Assembly (NCBI GenBank): GCA_016293845.1
Contig: JAEDDH010000017.1
Coordinates: 19,717 to 83,716, forward strand
Length of the DNA: 64,000 nt
Direction of reading: 5' to 3'
Origin: Bacteroidales bacterium
Lineage (GTDB): Bacteria; Bacteroidota; Bacteroidia; Bacteroidales; UBA3824
Position 1 is the stretch's first letter, and every line of letters starts with the position of its first letter. Both the position numbers and the translations under genes were made by a program. Shown here piece by piece: positions 1 through 8,222 of this stretch. Under the pieces are notes generated by a model, which did not search any database, was not told the DNA's origin, and saw only the letters and a list, made by a program, of their open reading frames with translations.

Positions 1-193
1 CGTCGATACTATGCCCTTCTTTTAACAATTGCTGTGCACGCTGAAAAAGCATATACGACTTACCTGCCTGACGCACTCCAACAAAAACATAACTGCCTCT
101 TTCTTCAAACACAAAAGGTCGTTCAACCAACTTGACAGATTGAATAAGTTGTTGATTTTCAACAATAATATTTCTAACCAATTCTTTGTTCAT
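1..193 (-). CDS. AAA ATPase (AAA_14/DUF4143-type), N-terminal part, cut by window edge
   Basis: Reading leftwards from an ATG at 193-191, 64 codons are open to the window edge. The protein begins MNKELVRNIIVENQQ and carries a Walker A motif, GVRQAGKS, near residue 40. This resembles the N-terminus of the AAA_14/DUF4143 ATPases that are abundant in Bacteroidales and whose role is largely unknown; their C-terminal DUF4143 part would lie outside the window. A good promoter and a repeated palindromic box lie directly upstream, so expression is probably controlled by a repressor. The family assignment rests on the first 64 residues only. Confidence 0.7.
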   Translation of the reverse strand, partial: MNKELVRNIIVENQQLIQSVKLVERPFVFEERGSYVFVGVRQAGKSYMLFQRAQQLLKEGHSID

Positions 194-209
194 AGCAATA
201 ATATTTGTG

Positions 210-238
210 CAAATATAACAAAAGTTTCTCGTATACAA
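210..238 (-). promoter_or_regulatory. Promoter of the AAA ATPase gene
   Basis: On the minus strand TTG (238-236) is followed after 18 bases by TATATTTG (218-211), which fits the Bacteroidota -33/-7 consensus (TTTG/TAnnTTTG). The spacer is filled by a near-perfect 20-bp palindrome. Confidence 0.65.
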
Positions 239-308
239 GAAACTTTCGGGGTATTTTTATCTTATATACAAGAAACTTTCGGGGTGTTTTTATCTTATAT
301 GCAAGAAA
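224..308. repeat. 33-bp tandem repeat (2.3 copies) with palindromic boxes
   Basis: Two 33-bp units at 232-264 and 265-297 differ at one base, and a third unit starts at 298 (TATGCAAGAAA). Each unit contains a box related to GTTTCTTGTATACGAGAAAC (minus strand). The promoter-proximal copy at 224-243 is palindromic except for one pair and sits in the promoter spacer; the distal ones are half-matched. This looks like an operator with upstream auxiliary sites; the binding protein is not identified. Confidence 0.7.
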
Positions 309-311
309 GGA

Positions 312-1268
312 TTATTTAATCCATCCGTGCATACGCATCCATTTTTCGCAGGCATCGTGCCAAAAGGCTTGTGTGTCGGTTGGAGATTTTACCTGCAAAC
401 CGTGGTCGCCTTTGGCATAGAGATGTAGTTCTGCCTCAACACCGTTTTTGCGGAGGGCGTCGGTATACATAACGCTGTTGGCGTAGGGCACAAGTTTGTC
501 GTCGAGAGCGTGAGCAAGAAATGCCGGAGGAGTATCCTTGGTAACCTGCTTTTGGCTCGAAAACTTGTCGGTAAGAGCCTGAGGAGCGTCCTTGCCAATA
601 AGAGCCTCGCGCGAACCCATATGTGTAGTTTCGGTCTCCATAGTAATTACAGGATAAATCAAGATAGAAAAATCGGGACGTGCGCTCACATTGTATTCCG
701 ATTTGTAAACATTGTCGTTGTAATGCGTAGAGATTACCGAAGCCAAGTGTCCACCAGCCGAAAAGCCTATCACGCCAATTTTGTCGGGGTCGATACCGTA
801 TTCCTTGGCATTGGCGCGAACATAGCGCACAGCCTGTTGAGCATCGATAAGCGGACCAACGGAGCGGTCTTGCATAAATTGGTCTTCGGGAAGGCGGTAT
901 TTTAGCACAAAAGCATTGATACCCACCGAGGCAAGCCACTCAGCAGTTTGCAAGCCCTCAAAAAGGTAAGTCAACCCAGCATATCCGCCGCCAGGAATAA
1001 CAATAACCGAAGCGCCAGATGGTTCTTTGGCGGGGAAATAAGCAAGTTGCGGAGTAGACACGCAGCGCATAAAGAAAATGTTAGCGCTTTGTTCGTCGCA
1101 TTTTTTAGGTTCGCCCTTAGCGCCGGGGATTTTGGTAAAAAGTTCGATAGTTTTGGCGGGTTCGGGAGCCTTAGGCATCTGGGGACGCTGCGGCTGCTGA
1201 GCCATTGCGCCTACGCCGATAATCATAGCCGTAGCAAACACGGCTGCAAAAGAATATAGTCTTTTCAT
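312..1268 (-). CDS. Secreted alpha/beta-hydrolase (esterase/lipase family)
   Basis: A 318-residue protein with an N-terminal signal peptide (MKRLYSFAAVFATAMIIG...AMAQ). The oxyanion-hole motif GGGYAGL lies near residue 93 and the nucleophile elbow GFSAGGH near 170. The C-terminal region has the expected Asp (ALDDKLVP) and His (GDHGL). This is the layout of the esterase/acetyl-xylan-esterase-like alpha/beta-hydrolases of gut and rumen Bacteroidales. It probably removes acyl groups from polysaccharides or small esters in the periplasm; the substrate cannot be read from sequence. It is a single gene, with the operator array of its neighbour beginning at its stop codon. Confidence 0.85.
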   Translation of the reverse strand: MKRLYSFAAVFATAMIIGVGAMAQQPQRPQMPKAPEPAKTIELFTKIPGAKGEPKKCDEQSANIFFMRCVSTPQLAYFPAKEPSGASVIVIPGGGYAGLTYLFEGLQTAEWLASVGINAFVLKYRLPEDQFMQDRSVGPLIDAQQAVRYVRANAKEYGIDPDKIGVIGFSAGGHLASVISTHYNDNVYKSEYNVSARPDFSILIYPVITMETETTHMGSREALIGKDAPQALTDKFSSQKQVTKDTPPAFLAHALDDKLVPYANSVMYTDALRKNGVEAELHLYAKGDHGLQVKSPTDTQAFWHDACEKWMRMHGWIK

Positions 1269-1344
1269 TTTTCTGTGATTTTAATTATTATTTTGATGTG
1301 CAATAATACAAAAAGAATTGGAAATAACGAACAACATCAAAATA

Positions 1345-3445
1345 TTACTTTGTCAACTTAATAAAAGGGAGATACTTCTTTTCGCCTTGGCTTGTGGTAA
1401 TATAAATATCCTCAATAAAGATTTTCCCTCCTTCGGGAACGTCATTGATAAGTTGCTTTTGCTGAGCGGTAAACCTCCCAGAACGGCTATCCACATTCCG
1501 CGTAAAGCCCTTAACCGTGGCTGATACAGTAAACCCGGACAGACTATCTGTTGTAACAGCATCTTTGAGTTCGGGCGACTTATTTGTGAAAATTTTGGTT
1601 GTGAGAACACAGTTGCGAGAATCATTTCCAGTAGAGAAATAATATCTGAACCACCACCGAAGGGCTTGCTCAGTTTCGATATAATACAGGCTACTATTAG
1701 TTTCGGCTTAAATGGGTCTGACTTTACTACAACTGTGAGTGGCGCAGTGTATCCGTGGAACGAAATTTTAGTTTTCGTCTTTCCTGGGATAGAGTTGTCA
1801 AGAGAGAAATCAGCAAATCTGATGTCGAATCGGTCGTAAGAGCCATCGGCGTAAACAGCCTTGACATTACCGGTTAGTTTCTCGTATTCAAATATTTCAG
1901 CAGAAACTTGTGAGAAGTCTAACTTGATAGGTTTCATTGAATTGGATACAACTGTTATAGAAAGAGTATCTTCGCAACCGTGCCAATTTACACTAATATT
2001 ATGTACGCCAGGTTTTGTTGAATCAAAGAAGTGTCTTGTGTCAGATAATTTAATATAATCCACAGTGCCGTCGTCATAGGCGACACCAATGCTACCGCTC
2101 GGGTAATTAAATTGTCGGATAGTATCATTAATTTCTGAAAAGTCGAATCTTACTGGCACTTTATAAACGGTTACTGCAGTATGAATGGTTTTACCGGCAT
2201 ATTCTACGGTTACGTCCTTAGAGCCAGGAGTGCTTGTGTCAAGTCCTGAGAATTTGGCTTCCGATGCATTTACATTAGTGAATGTCCCATCTTTGTATTT
2301 AACATCAAAATTTGAAATATACCGATTTAAAGGGAGCTCAGAAATGTATTGTCTGTTTTCGTAGTACCACTTACCATAAGCACTGATATAGACTGAGTCG
2401 ACATCAACAACTTCGATATCAGTAGTGATTAGCTTGCCTGCAAACTTAATTGTAACAGTCTGTTTTCCGGGATGGTTGGTGTCAAGGCCTGATATTTCGG
2501 TCTTTTTTAAAGGGACACTTTTATATATTCCATTCGAATATTTAATTGATATTAGTTCACCTTCTAAATTACTGCCACGATGGAGCGATTTATTGGGGTA
2601 ATGTATTGATTCTACGATAGGGACTTCTACAGAAACGGTTTCTGCATAATCACCAATAGTAACGGAGATGTTCTGCTTACCGCCCTTATCGGGGTCAAGA
2701 TTAGAGATTGTAACATTGTCGAGGTCAATTGCAAGAGTTTTACCATTTGAGTATAATACTGTAACCATCTGTTTAGAATAAAAATTCTTTTGCTCATAAG
2801 GATACAGAATTTCTGGAAAATCTATTATATCAGAAACGCCTATCACTGAAATTATCTGACTATAAGCAATGCCACAATAGTTGAATGTATAGTCGTAATC
2901 TCCGGGGGTGTCAAAACTAACAGGGAGAAAATTCACCAATGTGTGTTCGTATCCATTAAAGCCGTAACGTGTTTCGTACATTGGTAATGAGTGTTCATAG
3001 CCCAAATAGAATCGTGGACGTATTATGTCCACCAAAACCGAATCGAACTTTGTTATCCATGCAAAGTCTCTATTATTTTGGAAGAAATCATCTTGATCGA
3101 CGGCTTCTATTCCGTATGATTTCATAATCTGCACAAAGTCGCTGTCAGAAACAGAGTTTAATTCTTGATTGAAAAGTAGGGCTTTGCATTGAGAGCGTAC
3201 ACCGGCATATTCTACCGTAAATTCTTCAAACCTAACTGCGCGGTGTCAAGTCCTGATATTTTGACATCTGAGAGTGGTACTGAGCCGCAGGTGTTGACAG
3301 TATATAGCAATGCAACTTTTTCGTAATCATTGTCTCCGTAAATGTCGTAGCCGGACGGTGGAAAAAAGATTTGCTTAACTTGCTTTTGTGCCGAAGCGCC
3401 GCCGAAGGCGAGCAGGGCGGTGAGGATGATGATGAGTTTTTTCAT
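1345..3445 (-). pseudogene. Frameshifted secreted protein: Ig-like (Big_3-type) repeats plus GldM-C-like domain
   Basis: Three frames join into one protein of about 700 residues. It starts with a signal peptide at 3445 (MKKLIIILTALLAFGGASAQ) and has about six to seven repeats of the form 'YSDG...SGLDTs.PG.k.VTV.Y.GK', typical of bacterial Ig-like group 3 domains. The last about 110 residues (with GRFTAQQKQLI and FIEDIYITT) resemble the C-terminal domain of the gliding/type IX secretion protein GldM. The frame breaks near 3214-3222 (GLKN|FTVEYAG) and near 1700-1706 (PFKP|ETNSSLYY); each needs one extra base. The intended stop is the TAA at 1347-1345. Either true decay or two sequence errors. 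Confidence 0.7.
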
Positions 3446-3604
3446 GATGAGTGTTGTTTTATGTAGTTGATTTGTACCTATATTTACTATCTGTTTCTTA
3501 TTATTCGTTTTATTATTTCACACCGCAATATAGCAATGTTTGGATAAATGTCAAGAGTTTGGAGAGATTTTTTTACAGAATGAGTTGAAAATGGTGGAAA
3601 ATAT

Positions 3605-3640
3605 GCTAATCCGAAAAAGTTATGACTTTTTTGGATTAGC
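3605..3640. terminator. 16-bp perfect hairpin upstream of the glycosyltransferase operon
   Basis: GCTAATCC-GAAAAAGT, a TATG loop, then ACTTTTTT-GGATTAGC gives a 16-bp stem with one G-T pair. No T-run follows on the plus strand, so it may be a terminator for neither gene and instead a protein site or mRNA structure. The rest of 3446-3736 is AT-rich and holds no gene that I can see. Confidence 0.45.
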
Positions 3641-3736
3641 AAAGGATGAATAAACAAGACTGAAATATAATATTTTGAAATTTCGGATAGAAATGTTTTC
3701 TTTGCGTACTAATTTATTTACAGAATAAAATCAAAA

Positions 3737-4801
3737 ATGCACAACATCCTCCTTGTTTGGGACCGTATCGGTGATTATCATCTTGCACGTGTAAGGGCAT
3801 TGCGGGGGGTGGTAGGCAATAGATTGGTGTTTACCGCCGACCTTGCCGCCGCCGACAACCTATATAAGTGGAAAACCGAAAACCTTGAAAACCATTTTGT
3901 GCTTTCCTCTAAAACCGCCGAACAAAAGGATGTGCGCACAAGGTTGAAAAATTTTAAAAAGATTATCAAAACTCACAACATAAAATACTGCTGCCTTGCT
4001 GGTTACGGACGTATTGAATATCTGCGGATGATAATTGCCGCAAAACTTCGCGGATGCAAGGTGCTGATTTTTTCGGAAAGTTGGTACGGACGGCGCACAC
4101 CTTTTAATATATTAAAGTCGTGGTTTTTAAAAATGTTTGCCGATGTGTTTTTGGTGTCGGGCATAAGGGCGAGAGATTTTACTGCTAATATTCTGAAAAT
4201 CAAGCCAGAAAAAATAGCCATCCCCTACTCCGTGGTAGACAACGCGCATTTTGCAAACCCCGGCAATTATAATCCCGAAACCAAGGTGATGCTCTGTATG
4301 GCGCGTTTCAGCAAAGAAAAAAATCAGGAATTTTTGATTAACGCATTCTTAAAATCCTCATTATCGGAAAGTTGGACATTAAAACTCGTTGGCGCAGGTC
4401 CGCTAAAAGAAGATTTGGAGCAAAAGTTTAAAGAAAAACATAATATAACGATATGCAATTGGGCAGTATACAACGATTTACCTACGATATACCATAACAG
4501 TTCGATGTTTGTTTTAGCAAGTACTTTTGAGCCGTGGGGATTGGTGGTAAACGAGGCTATGAGCGCGGGACTGCCTTGCGTGGTGAGCCATGCCGTGGGT
4601 GCTATGCCCGATTTGGTGGACACGTCAAACGGTTTTACATTCGACGAAACCAACGAACAATCGCTCGTGGACGTTTTCAACCGAATTGCCACATTGTCCC
4701 AAGAGCAACTTATGCAGATGAGCTGCGCCGCCGTGGAACGAATCAGCCGTTTTACCCCAGAGATTTGGGCGCAACAAGTTGTCAATTCTCTTAAAATATG
4801 A
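3737..4801 (+). CDS. Glycosyltransferase family 4
   Basis: A 354-residue GT-B fold enzyme. The C-terminal half has the GT4 hallmarks MLCMARFSKEKNQEF (start of the donor domain, near residue 185) and FEPWGLVVNEAMSAGLPCVVS (the E-x7-E donor-binding region, near 260-285). It should move a sugar from a nucleotide donor to a growing glycan at the cytoplasmic face of the membrane. Its stop overlaps the start of the next glycosyltransferase (ATGA), so the two are translationally coupled. Donor and acceptor are unknown. Confidence 0.85.
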   Translation: MHNILLVWDRIGDYHLARVRALRGVVGNRLVFTADLAAADNLYKWKTENLENHFVLSSKTAEQKDVRTRLKNFKKIIKTHNIKYCCLAGYGRIEYLRMIIAAKLRGCKVLIFSESWYGRRTPFNILKSWFLKMFADVFLVSGIRARDFTANILKIKPEKIAIPYSVVDNAHFANPGNYNPETKVMLCMARFSKEKNQEFLINAFLKSSLSESWTLKLVGAGPLKEDLEQKFKEKHNITICNWAVYNDLPTIYHNSSMFVLASTFEPWGLVVNEAMSAGLPCVVSHAVGAMPDLVDTSNGFTFDETNEQSLVDVFNRIATLSQEQLMQMSCAAVERISRFTPEIWAQQVVNSLKI

Positions 4802-5868
4802 ACATTATCAACATCATAGACCGTATCGACAAGGTAAATTTCGGCATTTGGAACGCCGCCCTCCTACCCTGCTCCACACTTTATAATATATATAAGGTGA
4901 AATGCTTTGCGGTTTTCCCTCGCATTGACGATATACCCGACGTTAAAACGCTCTATAATGTTGAACCAATTATTATATATAACACTGACACAGAGGGGTT
5001 TAGAAAAATTTTAGAAAAATTTTCGCCCAAAGATACCATAATTGTAACACACGGCAGTTGGCGTTTCCCTACACTATGGGGAAATTATGCCGCACAAAAC
5101 GGTTTCAAATGGGTTTACACACCTCACGGAATGTTAGAGCCGTGGAGCAAGAGGTTAAAATGGTTGAAAAAGTTGCTCTATTTCCACTTTATAGAAAGAC
5201 GGATGATAAAGCGTGCGGCAACCATTAGGGCAGTTTCAAAACCCGAAATGGAAAATCTCAAAAAAGATTTCAAAAAAGTGGTTCACATAACCAACGGAGC
5301 GGCAGTTTTTAAAAGTAACTCAGAGGTAACAAAGCCAATAACCCTTTTGTTTCTTGGCAGGCTGAACTCCAAAAAATGCGTCCACGAAATACTCAGGGCG
5401 TGGGTTGATTCCAAAGCATTTGGCAATGAGGATTATAGATTAAAAATAGTTGGTCCCGATGATGGCGAGTTTCCCCAGCTTGAAGCATTATACAAGACTT
5501 TACCCGAAAACAAAAACGTATATCTCAGCAACACACCCGTTTATGGCGCAGAGAAAGAGGCATTGTTGGCAGAAAGCACATTTTTTCTTTTGCCATCGCA
5601 GTCGGAGGGCTTTCCCACATCAGTGTTGGAGGCAGGAATGGCGGGATGCGTACCCGTTATCAGCGACGGTTGCAATTTTCCCGAACTATTTGAAAATCAA
5701 CTTGGAATCAAAGTAGAAAGCAACTACCAATCGTTGCTGAACTTTTTCAACAATATTCCGCAACCATCTAACCGTAAGCAATATACCGACTATTTTGTTG
5801 AGAATTATTCCATAGAGGCAATTGCAGAAAAAATGTTTTCGCTATACAAACGGCTGTTAGAGCATTAA
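4798..5868 (+). CDS. Glycosyltransferase family 4 (second gene of pair)
   Basis: A 356-residue GT4-type protein. The acceptor domain has YTPHGMLEPWS near residue 115, and the donor domain has LLFLGRLNSKKCVHEI near 183 and LLPSQSEGFPTSVLEAGMAG near 265-285, with the E-x7-E pair. It begins inside the stop of the preceding glycosyltransferase and ends convergently with radC (12-bp overlap). The pair probably belongs to a polysaccharide or lipopolysaccharide assembly pathway; the target is not determinable. Confidence 0.85.
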   Translation: MNIINIIDRIDKVNFGIWNAALLPCSTLYNIYKVKCFAVFPRIDDIPDVKTLYNVEPIIIYNTDTEGFRKILEKFSPKDTIIVTHGSWRFPTLWGNYAAQNGFKWVYTPHGMLEPWSKRLKWLKKLLYFHFIERRMIKRAATIRAVSKPEMENLKKDFKKVVHITNGAAVFKSNSEVTKPITLLFLGRLNSKKCVHEILRAWVDSKAFGNEDYRLKIVGPDDGEFPQLEALYKTLPENKNVYLSNTPVYGAEKEALLAESTFFLLPSQSEGFPTSVLEAGMAGCVPVISDGCNFPELFENQLGIKVESNYQSLLNFFNNIPQPSNRKQYTDYFVENYSIEAIAEKMFSLYKRLLEH

Positions 5869-6534
5869 GCCCTCGTCGCAAAAACTGTAATAACTATCGC
5901 CGGCGATGATAATGTGCTCGGGAAGGTCGATACGCAGAAGTTTGCAAATCTTTTTTAACTCTTGGGTGAGCGAAATATCCTCTTGGCTAGGGCGACAAGT
6001 GCCTCCGGGATGGTTGTGACACAGGATAATGCGTCCGGCATTGCACTCAAAGGCATAACGGAGAATCTCTTTAAAATCTACGGAAACCACATTAGACGCA
6101 CCTTTGCTTATTTGCTGACGGCGTATAAACAGTCCGCTAATGTTGCAATATATCACCCAAAATTCCTCGTGAGGTTTTTCGCGGAGAAATTTCATCGATT
6201 CAAACACATCTTTGCTCGACAAAAGTTTCACCTCGGTGGGCGGTGTGGCGGCTGCGATTCGGCGACCAAGTTCCTGAGCAGCACGGATAATGGTAGACTT
6301 TGCCGGACCGATACCTTCCACCTGCTCAATCTCCGAGCGAGTTAGGCGAGTAAACTTCATCAGGTTGTAGTCTGCCATCTTCATTACGTCGTTGGCAAGG
6401 TCTAATGCCGAACGCTTTGCTGTACCGTTAGTTATCAGTATAGCAATAAGTTCGGCAACGGAGCAAGCCTCGGGACCATTAGCGATAAATTTTTCGCGTG
6501 GGCGGTCGTCTTCGTTCCAATCTTTGATGGGCAT
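5857..6534 (-). CDS. radC: RadC family protein (JAMM/MPN domain)
   Basis: A 225-residue protein of normal RadC length. It opens with MPIKDWNEDDRPREK, then a helix-hairpin-helix (IEQVEGIGPAKS, near residue 68-80) and the C-terminal JAMM metal site HNHPGGTCRPSQED (near 172-185). The name 'DNA repair protein' is historical; the biochemical role of chromosomal RadC is unsettled. It lies 76 bp downstream of rpsT on the same strand, separated by a terminator. Confidence 0.92.
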   Translation of the reverse strand: MPIKDWNEDDRPREKFIANGPEACSVAELIAILITNGTAKRSALDLANDVMKMADYNLMKFTRLTRSEIEQVEGIGPAKSTIIRAAQELGRRIAAATPPTEVKLLSSKDVFESMKFLREKPHEEFWVIYCNISGLFIRRQQISKGASNVVSVDFKEILRYAFECNAGRIILCHNHPGGTCRPSQEDISLTQELKKICKLLRIDLPEHIIIAGDSYYSFCDEGLML

Positions 6535-6548
6535 AGGATAATGGAAAT

Positions 6549-6582
6549 AAAAAAAGGTCTCAACCGATTACCCGTCAAGACC
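6549..6582 (-). terminator. Rho-independent terminator of rpsT
   Basis: On the minus strand GGTCTTGAC and GTTGAGACC pair over nine positions (two G-T pairs), followed by a seven-T run. Confidence 0.75.
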
Positions 6583-6610
6583 CTCTTTGCGTATTATGAC
6601 AACAAAATTA

Positions 6611-6862
6611 TTACAACTTGTTAACAAGTTTCTGCAACTTTGATTTCAAGTTAGCAGCCTTGTTCTGATGGATGATGTTTCTCTTGGCGAGTTTGTCAAT
6701 CATTTTAACAACACCCGGAAGAGCCTTCTCAGCTTCTTCTTTCTCTTTTGTTGCACGGATTTTTCTTACTGCGTTACGCATTGTAACGGCATAGTAGCGG
6801 TTGCGAAGTCTGCGAACTTCGTCCTGTCTGATCTTCTTTTTTGCTGAATGATGATGAGCCAT
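6611..6862 (-). CDS. rpsT: 30S ribosomal protein S20
   Basis: An 83-residue, very basic protein with the S20 start MAHHHSAKKKIRQDEVRRLRN and the C-terminal HQNKAANLKSKLQKLV helix. It binds 16S rRNA early in small-subunit assembly. It is a single-gene transcription unit with its own promoter and terminator. Confidence 0.97.
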   Translation of the reverse strand: MAHHHSAKKKIRQDEVRRLRNRYYAVTMRNAVRKIRATKEKEEAEKALPGVVKMIDKLAKRNIIHQNKAANLKSKLQKLVNKL

Positions 6863-6919
6863 TTCTCTTTTATTTAATGCTTTGGTTTATATTCAAATAT
6901 TCTGTTTACAAATCAGAGC

Positions 6920-6952
6920 GCAAAGTAACAAAATATTCTTGATACCAACAAA
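6920..6952 (-). promoter_or_regulatory. Promoter of rpsT
   Basis: Minus strand TTTG (6952-6949), 20-base spacer, TTACTTTG (6928-6921), followed by C. The -7 deviates from TAnnTTTG at one base. Confidence 0.6.
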
Positions 6953-7005
6953 AAAATTTGCGGATTTAAATTTTAATTTTTACTATTGTACCAAGAAAAA
7001 TAATT

Positions 7006-7758
7006 ATGAACAATCCAAAAATATCTGTTGTAACGGTGGTTTACAACAGCGCGGCACTTATAGAAAATACCGTTAAAAGTATTATAAATCAATCGTATAG
7101 CCACATTGAATACATAGTGGTGGACGGCGGAAGCACAGACGGCACAATAGACATTCTCAACCGTTACAAAAAAAATATTTCTACCCTCATATCCGAACCC
7201 GACCGCGGAATTTACGACGCAATGAACAAGGGAATCCACCTTGCCACCAGCGATTTTGTGGTGTTTATCAATTCGGGCGACAAATTTTCTTCACCAGACA
7301 TTCTTGAAAAAATTTTTTCTAACCCCGACGCCGCCCAAGCCGATGTTATCTATGGCGACACCGACATCACAGACTCAGATGGCAATATTATCCACTCGCG
7401 CCGCCACCGTCCGCCCGAAAGTCTCAATTGGAAAAGTTTTAAACGAGGAATGTTGGTTTGTCATCAGAGTTTTATCGCAAGACGCAATTTGATAGATAGT
7501 TACGATCTAACCTACCGTTACGCCGCCGATTTTGATTGGTGCATAAGGATTTTAAAAAAATCTAAGAGCGTGCACAATTCGCGTCGAGTGATAAGCCTTT
7601 TTCTCGAAGGTGGACAAACCCGTAAGACCATTGTTCCCGGCTTAAAAGAGCGTTTCCGCATAATGCGCCACCACTACGGACTCCTCAGCGCTTTATTTTG
7701 GAATATAATATTAGGTGTGCGGTTTACGTGGTTTGTGATACGGCATAGATGGTTTTAA
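7006..7758 (+). CDS. Glycosyltransferase family 2
   Basis: A 250-residue GT-A enzyme. The N-terminus has PKISVVTVVYN and VVDGGSTDGT (nucleotide-sugar binding), then SEPDRGIYDAMNKG and the central acidic motif; the catalytic region includes HQSFIARR and YRYAADFDW near 165-185. This set matches the WcaA/WcaE-like subgroup common in exopolysaccharide loci. It stands alone between rpsT and the small-RNA region. Confidence 0.88.
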   Translation: MNNPKISVVTVVYNSAALIENTVKSIINQSYSHIEYIVVDGGSTDGTIDILNRYKKNISTLISEPDRGIYDAMNKGIHLATSDFVVFINSGDKFSSPDILEKIFSNPDAAQADVIYGDTDITDSDGNIIHSRRHRPPESLNWKSFKRGMLVCHQSFIARRNLIDSYDLTYRYAADFDWCIRILKKSKSVHNSRRVISLFLEGGQTRKTIVPGLKERFRIMRHHYGLLSALFWNIILGVRFTWFVIRHRWF

Positions 7759-7800
7759 CATTCTTTAATCACCTTTTAAATCTCTTAACAATAATAAGTT

Positions 7801-7904
7801 GTTACTTTGCACCGTAATCGATAAGAAAAAAAATTGTCTTTTTCATAAATACAGAGTTTAATAGTAACAACCAAAAGGAGGCGTGCTGAGGCCTCCTTTT
7901 TTTT
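7801..7904 (+). ncRNA. Putative small RNA, copy 1 (promoter to terminator)
   Basis: A -7-like TTACTTTGC (7802-7810) precedes about 95 bases without an ORF that end in a strong terminator. The body has a conserved box AATTGTCTTTTTCATAA (7832-7848) and TAGTAACAAC (7862-7871), both repeated in order in the next unit at 8032-8161. GAAAAA/TTTTTC around the box could form a small hairpin. I cannot match it to a named RNA; the Bacteroidales-1 motif (also defined by promoter and terminator) is a candidate family to test. Confidence 0.5.
7873..7904 (+). terminator. Terminator of putative small RNA 1
   Basis: AAAAGGAGGC, an eight-base loop, then GCCTCCTTTT continuing into eight Ts. Confidence 0.8.
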
Positions 7905-8031
7905 GTTTTAAGTGCAGGTTTAACAATAAATCCAACTTATTTTTACAAAACGGTATAAATCAGCACTTACACAGTCTCAATTTTTAACAAAAATTCTTAC
8001 TTTGTTTAATATCCATATAAAATATCCGCCA

Positions 8032-8161
8032 TATCTTTGCAATCGGAAAAAGCGATGAGATATCGGCTTTTTCCGAGTAAATAATTGTCTTTTCATAATA
8101 TTAGGTTTAGGTTAAAAATTAGTAGCAACAATGGCAGGGAAAACCTGCTTTTGTTGTTTTT
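8032..8161 (+). ncRNA. Putative small RNA, copy 2 (related to copy 1)
   Basis: An exact -7 TATCTTTGC (8032-8040) precedes an 11-bp hairpin (8043-8053 with 8066-8076, TCGGAAAAAGC arm). Then come AATTGTCTTTTCATAA (8083-8098), TAGTAGCAAC (8120-8129) and a terminator hairpin GCAGG/CCTGC (8134-8148) followed by T-rich DNA. Order and spacing of the two boxes match copy 1, so the two look like diverged tandem duplicates. No ORF is present. Confidence 0.5.
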
Positions 8162-8172
8162 ATGGGTATAGG

Positions 8173-8204
8173 TTTGACATCTTTACCAAAAAAAATTATC
8201 TTTG
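8173..8204 (+). promoter_or_regulatory. Promoter of the 8223-10.7 kb operon
   Basis: TTTG (8173-8176), 20-base spacer, TATCTTTG (8197-8204): a full match to the Bacteroidota consensus, 18 bases before the ATG at 8223. Confidence 0.75.
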
Positions 8205-8222
8205 TAGCCAAAACCAATCACG

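Noticed and set aside
224..308. CRISPR array
   Set aside because: The repeats are directly adjacent with a 33-bp period and have no variable spacers.
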